From JBOFSQ01 sp051651625 (GTDB lineage Bacteria; Planctomycetota; Planctomycetia; Pirellulales; Thermoguttaceae), in the NCBI GenBank assembly GCA_051651625.1, contig JBOFSQ010000045.1, forward strand, positions 1 through 40,836: DNA of 40,836 nucleotides, in the 5' to 3' direction. A model generated the notes under the pieces. That model did no database searches. It saw only the letters and a program-made list of their open reading frames with translations, and was not told the DNA's origin. Position 1 is the first letter of the stretch, and each line of letters starts with the position of its first letter. A program made the position numbers and the translations under genes. This document shows positions 22,964-30,561 of the stretch, piece after piece.

Positions 22964-24154
22964 ATGTCGAAGTCTGTCAACGTTGCGCTGATTGGAATGG
23001 GTTTTATGGGGCGTTCCCACTCGAATGCGTGGGGGCAAGTCAACCGGTTTTTCAAGCCAGAAACGAAGGCCGTGATGCACACGCTCTTCGGTATGCCAAA
23101 CGAAAATCCGGCGGAGTTCGCCGCGACTTGGGGTTGGCAAAACACGTCGAGCGACTGGGCGAAAACTATCGCGTCGCCCGAAATCGGGATGGTTGACATC
23201 GTAACGCCAAACTTCATGCACGCACCACCAGCCAAGGCCGCAATGGCCGCCGGAAAACCGTGTGCGTGCGAAAAGCCAATCGCCGGAACGCTCACCGAAG
23301 CACGCGAAATGGCCGAACTCGCCGCAAAAGCAAAGTCGCCAACGTTCGTTTGGTTCAACTACCGCCGCGCACCTGCGGTCGCACTCGCTCACAAAATGGT
23401 CAAAGACGGAATGCTCGGCGAAATCCGTCACGTCCGCGCGACGTACCTGCAAGACTGGGCCGACGACAGCGTGCCGTTTGTCTGGCGGTTCCAAAAAGAC
23501 CTCGCCGGTAGCGGTGCCCACGGCGACCTCAACGCACACATCATCGACATGACGCGGTTCGTTTCGGGGCTGGAAGTCACCGAGATTTGCGGCTCCATCG
23601 CCGAAACGTTCGTCAAAGAACGGACGATTCTCGACCCCAGCATATCCGACGAAGAAGCACGTTACGGCGAAGGGAAAGGCTCTGTCGCCAAGGGAAAAGT
23701 AACCGTTGACGACGCCGTTGCGTTCCTCGTTCGTTACAACAACGGTGCGATGGGTTCGTATGAAGCGGCGCGGCAGGCGACCGGAAATCAAAACGACAAC
23801 CGTTTTGAAATCAACGGTACGAAAGGTTCGCTGCGGTTCAACTTCGAGGACATGAACTACCTCAACTTCTACGACGCGACGAAGCCGCGTGCGTACCAAG
23901 GTTGGACGAAAATTATGTGCACGCACGGCGGCGACCATCCTTACGTCGGCAACTACTGGCCCGACGCACACATCATCGGTTACGAACACTGCTTCACGAG
24001 CATGGCCTACGACATTCTGCAAGTCCTTTCGGGTAAGCAGCCGACGGTTCCGCTCCCCGACTTCAACGACGCATACCAAACCCAGCGCGTCCTCGAAGCG
24101 GCTCTCCTCTCGGCGACCGAAAGACGTTGGGTCGATATGAAGAGTGTGAAGTAG
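22964..24154 (+). CDS. Gfo/Idh/MocA-family NAD(P)-dependent oxidoreductase
   Basis: A 396-residue oxidoreductase. The N-terminal Rossmann fold starts VALIGMGFMGRSHSNAW, and E-K-P-I-A-G near residue 105 is the family's conserved E-K-P. F-N-Y-R-R-A-P-A-V marks the start of the second alpha/beta domain. GAHGDLNAHIIDMTRFVSG provides the D-x-x-x-H-x-x-D-type substrate-binding helix. Such enzymes oxidise or reduce sugars and cyclitols; this subgroup resembles inositol or sugar dehydrogenases, but the substrate is not readable. ATG 22964 is used because GAAAGGAAAG precedes it; GTG 22949 would add five residues. No export signal is seen. The divergent neighbour is the ferredoxin-ASKHA gene. Confidence 0.93.
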   Translation: MSKSVNVALIGMGFMGRSHSNAWGQVNRFFKPETKAVMHTLFGMPNENPAEFAATWGWQNTSSDWAKTIASPEIGMVDIVTPNFMHAPPAKAAMAAGKPCACEKPIAGTLTEAREMAELAAKAKSPTFVWFNYRRAPAVALAHKMVKDGMLGEIRHVRATYLQDWADDSVPFVWRFQKDLAGSGAHGDLNAHIIDMTRFVSGLEVTEICGSIAETFVKERTILDPSISDEEARYGEGKGSVAKGKVTVDDAVAFLVRYNNGAMGSYEAARQATGNQNDNRFEINGTKGSLRFNFEDMNYLNFYDATKPRAYQGWTKIMCTHGGDHPYVGNYWPDAHIIGYEHCFTSMAYDILQVLSGKQPTVPLPDFNDAYQTQRVLEAALLSATERRWVDMKSVK

Positions 24155-24163
24155 AGGCAAGAG

Positions 24164-24604
24164 GTTCGTCATGCCCGCGTACTCGGCGGGCAGTGTTGTC
24201 TGTTCCCGCTCTGCGCGGGAATCTAGCACACAGTTATCCAGTTGATCTTCGTATCCGCAGATTTCACAGATTCACGCAGATTGTTTGTTGTTGCATCGTT
24301 TGTAAGCAGTTCTTTTTTCTCACACAAAGGCACGAAGGCACAAAGAAGAAAAAGAAGAACTTGAACGCTGAAATCGCGGAAGGACGGAAAGACGCGGAAG
24401 TTATGAATTCCGCGTCTTCCGTTTTTCTGCGTGTTCCGTGTTCTCTCCTCTTCGTGCCTTTGTGCCTTCGTGTGAACAAAAAAGAACTGCTGGCAGACGC
24501 AAAAAATCTGCGACAATCTGCGGCATCTGCGGATTCAAAATGGACGCTGTTTCGATAAACTGTGTACATAGGCCCCCGCCGAGTACGCGGGGGTGACGAA
24601 ATTA
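24164..24604. repeat. Composite repeat island (D, C, B, C, D)
   Basis: A 471-base gap with no gene, made of nested repeats. In order: D-variant hairpins (GCCCGCGTACTCGGCGGGC near 24175, TTCCCGCTCTGCGCGGGAA near 24205), left C (24250-24287), complete B (24305-24491), right C (24503-24541), and an inverted D-variant (24570-24590). The B arms (24305-24348 and 24449-24491) are near-perfect inverted repeats of over 40 bases beginning AGCAGTTCTTTTTT. The island has approximate mirror symmetry and could form a very long hairpin. Confidence 0.85.
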
Positions 24605-24625
24605 ACCATTAATGGTTGCGAAAAA

Positions 24626-26116
24626 ATGACCACATTTTTGGCGATTGTTTTCTTTACCGCACTCTTCGGGATTGCGGTTTGGGGACTTCAACAGACCGAC
24701 AACGTTAGCGACTTCTTTCTCGGCGGAAAACGGCTGGGGCCGTGGCTCGCTGCGATTTCTTATGGCACCGCGTATTTTAGCGCGGTGATCTTTGTTGGTT
24801 TTGCGGGGAAGTTTGGCTGGCAGTTCGGACTCGATGCGCTCTGGATCGGCGTCGGCAACGCTATTGTTGGCGGCGGACTAGCATGGATCGTTCTCGGACG
24901 CCGCACACGGTCGATGACGCATCGTCTCAAAGCGATGACGATGCCAGAGTTTTTCGCCGAACGCTACGACTCGCGCAGTCTCAAGTTGGTTGCTGCGATT
25001 GTGATATTCGTCTTTCTCACGCCGTACTCTGCGTCGGTATATCTAGGTTTGAGTTACCTCTTTCAGGTTGTCTTGGGGAAGTCGGTTACGTTTGAACAGA
25101 TACTCACAGTTTTGACGCTGATCTCACTCGCATACATCACGCTGGGCGGTTACAAGGCTGTCGCGCGGATCGACTTTCTGCAAGGGATCATTATGTTCGT
25201 CGGATCGATTTTGATGGTTGGCGTTTTGGTTGACAAGCTCGGCGGTTGGAGCGAGGTGCTAACGGATATTCCGCAACGTCTCGCCGAAGTGCGTGCGACA
25301 ACTGGCGGCGCGCCGCCGTGGTTTTTACTTCCGTCGGTGATTCTGATGACATCGTTCGGAGTTTGGGGACTGCCGCAGATGGTTCACAAGTATTACGCCA
25401 TCTCTGACGAACGCCAAATAATGCGCGGTGCGGTCATCACGACAATCTTCGCACTCGTTATTGGTTGTAGTGCGTATATTGTCGGTGCCGCAACGCTTCT
25501 TGACAATTCATTAGGTAGCGCGAAACCCGCATTCGACCAGATAGTCCCAGACCTTCTCAACAAACGTCTGCCGGAGTTTTTGATGGGGCTGATTGTTTTG
25601 CTGGTTTTGTCGGCGTCGATGTCAACGCTGGCGTCGCTCGTGCTTGTCTCGGCGTCGGCGGTGACGATTGACATTTTTCAAGGTTACATCAAGAAAGACG
25701 CCTCGCCGAAGGCGGCCCTCTTGACGATGCGGCTGTGCTGTGCGGTGTTCATTTTCATTTCGTATCTGATCGCACTTTGGCGACCGACGTGGATTGTTGC
25801 ACTTATGTCGATCTCGTGGGGTGCGGTGGCGGGGGCGTTTCTGGCACCGTTCGTCTACGGACTGTTTTGGCGACGCACGACAAAAGCTGGCGCGTATGCT
25901 GGGATCATCACTGGTCTTGTAATTTCAAACGGGCTTTACTGGACGCTCACATTCGTTTACGGCAAAGAGACGGCGGCGATGTTCGCGCCGGTGATTGCGT
26001 GCGTAGCGATGGCGACGCCGATGGTTGTTGTTCCTGTTGTCTCGCTCGTCACGCGCCCGCCGAGCGATGAATGTATTGCGCGGGCGTTTGAAAAAAAAAC
26101 AGAGCACGAAGCGTAA
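24626..26116 (+). CDS. Sodium:solute symporter (SSS family)
   Basis: A 496-residue integral membrane protein with about 13 hydrophobic helices. The N-terminal signature T-D-N-V-S-D-F-F-L-G-G-K-R followed by WLAAISYGTAYFSAVIFVGF is typical of the SSS (PutP/SGLT) family, with A-x-x-Y-F-S in helix 1. The conserved GGYKAVARIDFLQG stands near residue 180. It imports a small solute driven by Na+; the solute is unknown. Start ATG 24626 fits the family; an in-frame GTG at 24593 lies in repeat D. The last codons (T-E-H-E-A-stop) are formed by repeat A, so the natural C-terminus was probably altered by the repeat. Confidence 0.93.
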   Translation: MTTFLAIVFFTALFGIAVWGLQQTDNVSDFFLGGKRLGPWLAAISYGTAYFSAVIFVGFAGKFGWQFGLDALWIGVGNAIVGGGLAWIVLGRRTRSMTHRLKAMTMPEFFAERYDSRSLKLVAAIVIFVFLTPYSASVYLGLSYLFQVVLGKSVTFEQILTVLTLISLAYITLGGYKAVARIDFLQGIIMFVGSILMVGVLVDKLGGWSEVLTDIPQRLAEVRATTGGAPPWFLLPSVILMTSFGVWGLPQMVHKYYAISDERQIMRGAVITTIFALVIGCSAYIVGAATLLDNSLGSAKPAFDQIVPDLLNKRLPEFLMGLIVLLVLSASMSTLASLVLVSASAVTIDIFQGYIKKDASPKAALLTMRLCCAVFIFISYLIALWRPTWIVALMSISWGAVAGAFLAPFVYGLFWRRTTKAGAYAGIITGLVISNGLYWTLTFVYGKETAAMFAPVIACVAMATPMVVVPVVSLVTRPPSDECIARAFEKKTEHEA

Positions 26117-26124
26117 GCGAGTGG
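26099..26124 (+). repeat. Repeat A forming the symporter stop codon
   Basis: AGAGCACGAAGCGTAAGCGA and a following GTG match the inverse of the A unit. The symporter reads E-H-E-A then TAA within it, exactly as rarA does at 36627-36671. Confidence 0.85.
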
Positions 26125-26136
26125 CCGCGTGTTCAC

Positions 26137-26191
26137 CCAATCCCCATAGGCCCTATAGGACATATACGTCCTATAGGGCCTATGGGATTGG
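26137..26191. terminator. Repeat E palindrome, candidate terminator
   Basis: Inverted arms of 24-25 bases, beginning CCAATCCCCATAGGCC at 26137-26161 and ending at 26168-26191, differ only by one extra base around a 6-base loop. It lies just after the symporter stop. A second palindrome with the same CTATAGGACATAT and ATACGTCCTATAG parts in the other order is at 34205-34250. It has no U-run, so termination is a guess from position and stem strength. Confidence 0.5.
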
Positions 26192-26210
26192 AGTGTGCGA
26201 CTACTGTTTC

Positions 26211-26257
26211 TCACTCGCTTACGCTTCCCGCTCCGATTACTAACCACTAGCCACTTC
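26211..26257 (+). repeat. Repeat A and repeat G before lepB
   Basis: A degenerate A unit (CACTCGCTTACGCTTCCCGC, 26213-26232) leads directly to a G-type stretch (ACTAACCACTAGCCACTTCC) that ends at the lepB ATG. No Shine-Dalgarno site is present. Confidence 0.65.
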
Positions 26258-26259
26258 CT

Positions 26260-28122
26260 ATGGAACCACAATCCCAATCACGTCCTTCCGAAGCGACGCT
26301 CTTCCAGAGTATCCGCGAACTGTGCGAATCGTTTGCAATCGCACTCGTGCTCGTGTTTACGACGAAGATGTTCCTGCTGGAACTTTTCATCATCCCGACC
26401 GGTTCGATGGCACCGACGCTGCGTGGTTTTCACAAAGACGCGCCGTGTCGTGTTTGCGGTTATCCGGTGCTTGTCGGCGCGAGTGAGGAGTTTCCCGAAG
26501 CGTCCGGCGACAGCGACATTTCGCGGCTCGTGCTCGGCGGTGTCTGTCCGCAGTGCCGATTCCCGATGTATTTAGGACGCGACAACGCCGAGGCGGCGCG
26601 TTATCCGTCGTTCAAAGGCGACCGGATTTTGGTGCGGAAATATCACCTCGGTTGGCAAGAACCGTCGCGGTGGGACGTGACCGTTTTTCGTTATCCAGCG
26701 CGGGCGCAAGTAAACTACATCAAGCGACTCGTCGGGCTGCCAAACGAAACCGTTCGCGTCGAACACGGCGACGTTTTTGTCAAACGCGACGGCGACGCCG
26801 ACTTTGCGATCCAGCGAAAACCGCTGAAACGAATGAAGGCGATGTTGCAAACGGTCTACGACAACAACTACGCAGTCAACCGTTTCGGAATCACGCCGCG
26901 CTGGAACAGCGACAACTCTGGCGACGCCACCGACAAAGAAAATTGGAAGCGTTCAGACGACGGAAAAAGTTTCACCATCGCCGCAACGCCGGAACCGGTT
27001 TCGCTCAACTACCACAATCTTGTTCCAACGTCGTCGGCTGCACACACGGCGTTCCGCGACGGGACGTTGCCGCCAACTTCACCGCAGATCATCACCGACT
27101 TCACCGGTTACAACACCGGCGTTCTCGGCACGCTCACCGGAAACAAAACTTCCAGCGACGGAATCGCCGCCGTCTCACCGAACGACTGGCTTGCACCCGT
27201 GACGCGCAATGCTGTTAGCGGCGAAAACGGTGCGTCGGTACACGACGTATTCTGCACGCCCGACCCGCGAACGCTGGGGCTAAACTGGGTCGGCGATCTG
27301 GCGATGTCGTTCTGTATCGCAATCAAGTCGCAATCGGGAGTTTTGCAACTGACGCTCGTCAAAGGCGGGACGCAATTCACTGCGACTATCGACGTTGCCA
27401 CCGGCGTTGCGACACTCGCCATTCCCGAAGTTCCCGACTTCGTTCCCGTCTCCGCCGCGACGCCGATCATCGGTACGGGGACGCACACGATATTCTTTTC
27501 AAACATCGACGAAGAGATGCGGCTCGTCGTCGATGGCGACGAGATCGAATTCGGCAACGACAACTCTGGCGGTCGTTACAACTCGCTCTGTGACCGCGAG
27601 ACGATTCCGCAGTTGATGCGCAAACGTTCGCCGCAGCTCCGCGACTTGAGTCCGGTGTCGATCACTGTTACTGGACTTGCCGCGACGGTGAGCGATCTCC
27701 ACATCGAACGCGACATTTACTACATCGCCGCAGGTCCGATGAGTAGCGACTTTGATCGGATTTGCGACACGCTTTATCCGTCGTTTCGCGCACCGCTGAT
27801 GCGTCCGCGTTATTCGCGGCGCGGGCAGAGTGCGGAAGAGCAGGTTGCGAACTTTTTCTCGCAAGACAGCCAGTGGAACGAACTCGGCAAGACGCAGCGG
27901 ATCGAGTTTTCGCTCGGAGCCGACGAGTTTTTGATGTTCGGCGACAACAGTGCCCGCAGCAAAGACAGTCGCCTCTGGACAGACGACGGCATCCCATCGC
28001 CGGTGCCGCGCGAACTTCTCATCGGCGAAGCGGTTCTAGTCTACTGGCCACACGGCCTACTGATACCGTTCACACAAATCGCACTCGTGCCAAACTTGAC
28101 GAAGATGCGATTGATTTATTGA
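26260..28122 (+). CDS. lepB: Signal peptidase I with zinc-ribbon and large inserted domain
   Basis: A 620-residue membrane-bound signal peptidase I (S26), which removes signal peptides from exported proteins. A membrane helix at about 22-45 leads to the catalytic serine in P-T-G-S49-M-A-P-T. The catalytic lysine is K155 in Y-I-K-R-L-V-G-L-P. The C-terminal conserved box F-G-D-N-S-A-R-S-K-D-S-R is near residue 565. The enzyme is more than twice the usual length. A four-cysteine zinc-ribbon-like insert (C63-R-V-C66 and C96-P-Q-C99) sits between Ser and Lys. A large domain of about 300 residues (about 180-540) follows, including a LamG-like beta-sandwich (FCIAIKSQSGVLQLTLVKGG). Similar enlarged enzymes occur in planctomycetes. 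The start lacks a Shine-Dalgarno site. Confidence 0.95.
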   Translation: MEPQSQSRPSEATLFQSIRELCESFAIALVLVFTTKMFLLELFIIPTGSMAPTLRGFHKDAPCRVCGYPVLVGASEEFPEASGDSDISRLVLGGVCPQCRFPMYLGRDNAEAARYPSFKGDRILVRKYHLGWQEPSRWDVTVFRYPARAQVNYIKRLVGLPNETVRVEHGDVFVKRDGDADFAIQRKPLKRMKAMLQTVYDNNYAVNRFGITPRWNSDNSGDATDKENWKRSDDGKSFTIAATPEPVSLNYHNLVPTSSAAHTAFRDGTLPPTSPQIITDFTGYNTGVLGTLTGNKTSSDGIAAVSPNDWLAPVTRNAVSGENGASVHDVFCTPDPRTLGLNWVGDLAMSFCIAIKSQSGVLQLTLVKGGTQFTATIDVATGVATLAIPEVPDFVPVSAATPIIGTGTHTIFFSNIDEEMRLVVDGDEIEFGNDNSGGRYNSLCDRETIPQLMRKRSPQLRDLSPVSITVTGLAATVSDLHIERDIYYIAAGPMSSDFDRICDTLYPSFRAPLMRPRYSRRGQSAEEQVANFFSQDSQWNELGKTQRIEFSLGADEFLMFGDNSARSKDSRLWTDDGIPSPVPRELLIGEAVLVYWPHGLLIPFTQIALVPNLTKMRLIY

Positions 28123-28129
28123 GTGTTCC

Positions 28130-28267
28130 ATTTCGTCATTCCAGAGTAGGCGGGAATCCCATCCTGAAAACTATTCGTTGCCGCTACGCCCGCTCTGATT
28201 CGGGCACTCGCTTACGCTTCGTGTTCTGATTGTTCACACCAACCACCAACCCCACACAAAACTTCCA
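28130..28267. repeat. Repeats D, A and G before ilvD
   Basis: A degenerate D palindrome (TCATTCCAGAGTAGGCGGGA, about 28135-28154), an A unit (CACTCGCTTACGCTTCGTG, 28205-28223) and a G-type C/A-rich stretch (CACCAACCACCAACCCCACA) reach up to the ilvD ATG at 28268. It fills the whole gap. No promoter was recognised. Confidence 0.7.
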
Positions 28268-30094
28268 ATGCGTTCATCAGTAATCACAGACGGCGTTGCG
28301 CGGGCACCGCATCGTTCTCTCTTGCGTGCGTGCGGAATCGCCGACGCCGACTTCGGAAAACCACTCATCGCGGTCGTCTGTAGCCACGTTGACATTATTC
28401 CGGGACACGTTCACCTCCAGCGCGTCGCCGATCAGGTGAAGCGTGCGATTCGCGCGGCGGGCGGCGTGCCGTTCGTCTTCAACACCATCGGCATCTGCGA
28501 CGGAATCGCAATGGGCCACAGCGGTATGAAATACTCGCTCGCCAGCCGCGAACTCATCGCCGACTCCGTAGAGTCGATGCTCGCAGCACACAAGTTCGAC
28601 GGAATGGTCTGCATCCCAAATTGTGACAAGATCGTCCCCGGAATGTTGATGGCGGCGGTTCGCGTCAACATCCCGACGATTTTCGTCAGCGGCGGCCCAA
28701 TGGAAACCGGTCGCGCTCAAGACGGAAAACCGCTCGATCTGATCGACACGTTCGTCGCCGCCGCACAGTGTCAAGACGGAAAGTTGAGCGAAGACGCACT
28801 GCGTCAAATCGAATCGCAATCGTGTCCGACGTGCGGATCGTGTAGCGGAATGTTCACCGCAAACAGTATGAACTGTCTCTGCGAAGCACTCGGTATCGCG
28901 CTCCCCGGAAACGGCACGCTCCTTGCCACCAGTGCGTTTCGCAAACGACTCTACGCCAAAGCGGGACGCCGAATCGTTGCGATGGTCGCCGAACACAATA
29001 CGGGCAAGAAGAAGATTTTGCCGCGCGACATTATCACGGCGAAGTCGATTGACAACGCGATGGTTCTCGATCTTGCGATGGGCGGAAGTACGAACACGAT
29101 TCTCCACATTCTCGCCGTCGCGCACGAAGCGGGAGTCGATTACAACGTGAGCCGCTTCAACGAACTTGCGGAGAAAACGCCGACGCTCTGCAAAGTCTCG
29201 CCGAGCTGCGCGTACCACATTGAGGACGTTCACAACAGCGGCGGGATTCACACGATTTTGGGCGAGGTTCGCCGCTGCCGCGCGGGGCTTCTCGACGAAC
29301 GTGCCGCGACCGTAACGGGGAACACTCTCGGCAAAAACATCACGCAATTCGACCTTCGCGGCGACAAACACACCGGCGAGTCGGAACTAATGTACGCCGC
29401 GCAGCCCGGCGGACGCGATGCGTATTTGAAGGCGAAATGTCAGGGCGACAGCGTTGCGATTCGAGTCAAGTCGGTGAAAGAACTTTCGCTTGCGTTTGAT
29501 CCGTTTGATTGCATTCGCACTGGCGAAACGGCGTACAGTCAGACGGGCGGACTTGCGATTCTGTTTGGAAATCTTGCGCCTAACGGTTCGGTTGTGAAGA
29601 CGGCGGGCGTGCTACCGAAGATGATGACGCACACGGGGCCGGCGGTGATTTTCGAGTCGGAACCGGAGGCGTATGCGGGGATTGTCGGCGGGAAAGTTAA
29701 GGCGGGCGACGTTGTTGTCGTGCGTTACGAAGGGCCACGCGGCGGCCCCGGAATGCAAGAGATGCTCGCACCGACAACCGCGATCAAAGGCGTTAAACTC
29801 GACGACTCTGTTGCACTCATCACCGACGGACGTTTCAGCGGCGGGACTGCTGGTGCGTGCATTGGGCATGTGAGTCCTGAAGCGGCAGCGGGCGGACCGA
29901 TTGCACTTCTCGAAACTGGCGACACGATTGAGATCGACATCCCGAATCGCGTACTCCGCGTTTGCGTTGGCGACGCCGAACTTGCATCGCGCCGCGAACG
30001 TCTCGTTCCGCGCGAGCCGAGTATCACGACCGGTTACCTCGCACGTTACGCCAGATGTGTTACCAGTGCTGATACCGGCGCGGTGGTGATGTGA
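28268..30094 (+). CDS. ilvD: Dihydroxy-acid dehydratase
   Basis: A 608-residue Fe-S dehydratase of the IlvD/Edd family. It converts 2,3-dihydroxy-isovalerate (and the isoleucine analogue) to the 2-keto acid, the third common step of valine, leucine and isoleucine synthesis. Visible features are V-V-C-S-H-V-D-I-I-P-G-H-V-H-L (about 37-50), N-T-I-G-I-C-D-G-I-A-M-G-H-x-G-M-K-Y-S (72-90), C115-I-P-N-C119-D-K-I-V-P-G-M with cluster cysteine C119, and CPTCGSCSGMFTANSMNCL near 190. The C-terminal P-G-M-Q-E-M and DGRFSGG motifs of the swivelling domain are present. Length is normal. 6-phosphogluconate dehydratase (Edd) is the main alternative. It follows a repeat G leader and is not clustered with other ilv genes. 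Confidence 0.95.
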   Translation: MRSSVITDGVARAPHRSLLRACGIADADFGKPLIAVVCSHVDIIPGHVHLQRVADQVKRAIRAAGGVPFVFNTIGICDGIAMGHSGMKYSLASRELIADSVESMLAAHKFDGMVCIPNCDKIVPGMLMAAVRVNIPTIFVSGGPMETGRAQDGKPLDLIDTFVAAAQCQDGKLSEDALRQIESQSCPTCGSCSGMFTANSMNCLCEALGIALPGNGTLLATSAFRKRLYAKAGRRIVAMVAEHNTGKKKILPRDIITAKSIDNAMVLDLAMGGSTNTILHILAVAHEAGVDYNVSRFNELAEKTPTLCKVSPSCAYHIEDVHNSGGIHTILGEVRRCRAGLLDERAATVTGNTLGKNITQFDLRGDKHTGESELMYAAQPGGRDAYLKAKCQGDSVAIRVKSVKELSLAFDPFDCIRTGETAYSQTGGLAILFGNLAPNGSVVKTAGVLPKMMTHTGPAVIFESEPEAYAGIVGGKVKAGDVVVVRYEGPRGGPGMQEMLAPTTAIKGVKLDDSVALITDGRFSGGTAGACIGHVSPEAAAGGPIALLETGDTIEIDIPNRVLRVCVGDAELASRRERLVPREPSITTGYLARYARCVTSADTGAVVM

Positions 30095-30190
30095 GTGGTC
30101 AGTGGCGAGTGATTAGTGGCCAGAAATAAGAGCGGGAAGCGTAAGCGAGTGAATCAGAACACGAAGCGTAAGCGAGTGCCCGAATCAGCA
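30095..30190. repeat. Inverted repeat G with two repeat A units
   Basis: An inverted G stretch (GTGGTCAGTGGCGAGTGATT, from 30095) is followed by two A units in the orientation GAAGCGTAAGCGAGTG (30139-30154 and 30163-30178). Located between the convergent ilvD and zinc-ribbon genes; the rest of the gap to 30251 shows nothing recognisable. Confidence 0.75.
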
Positions 30191-30251
30191 CAGACATAGC
30201 ATCAACGAAGCGTCTTCAGGCTGGATTCCCAATCTGCCACAATCTACACCG

Positions 30252-30542
30252 TCAGCTTGTCTCGAAGAATCGGTTGTTGGTTCCGCCTTCGCCGATTTTG
30301 AGGCGTACTGGTTTGCCACACTTCGGGCAGCGTCCTTCGTAGGCGGTGCCGTCGCGGTTGACGTAGATGCGAGTGTAGACGCTACAGCAGTTGAACTTCA
30401 TCCCAACGAACTTACGCGAGGCCGAATCAGATGACGCGCCAGACGAACGCGCACCCGGCACCAGACTCCGCGCCGAACCGGCGTTGCTGTTTGAAATGTT
30501 GTTCGCAGACCTCTTCGGGTCGCTCGTCAAATCAAGTCCCAT
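30252..30542 (-). CDS. Small zinc-ribbon protein
   Basis: A 96-residue protein. The first 45 residues are polar and probably disordered (Ser/Ala-rich). The end is well formed: K-F-N-C52-C53-S-V-Y-T-R-I-Y-V-N-R-D-G-T-A-Y-E-G-R-C72-P-K-C75-G-K-P-V, then G-E-G-G-T-N-N-R-F-F. The C-C...C-P-x-C spacing suggests a rubredoxin- or zinc-ribbon-like fold. I believe similar short proteins are common in planctomycetes but cannot name a family. ATG 30542 is the first in-frame start after the stop of the secretin-like gene, 19 bases away, so the two are probably one transcript. The reading frame is also open further upstream, overlapping the secretin-like gene in another frame; that part is not considered coding. 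Confidence 0.8.
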   Translation of the reverse strand: MGLDLTSDPKRSANNISNSNAGSARSLVPGARSSGASSDSASRKFVGMKFNCCSVYTRIYVNRDGTAYEGRCPKCGKPVRLKIGEGGTNNRFFETS

Positions 30543-30561
30543 TGCAACATTCTCAAAAAAA

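Noticed and set aside
22943..24229. A 428-codon open frame opposite the Gfo/Idh/MocA gene
   Set aside because: Composition is that of a shadow frame (Arg, Val, Phe-rich), with no domain; the sense protein has clear family motifs.
24223..24569. Short open frames across repeat B and C (with F-V-P-L-C-L-C type peptides)
   Set aside because: They are translations of intergenic repeats and recur at every B copy; no start signals or neighbours support a gene.
28277..29371. A 364-codon open frame opposite ilvD
   Set aside because: Shadow of a well-recognised gene; no domain seen.
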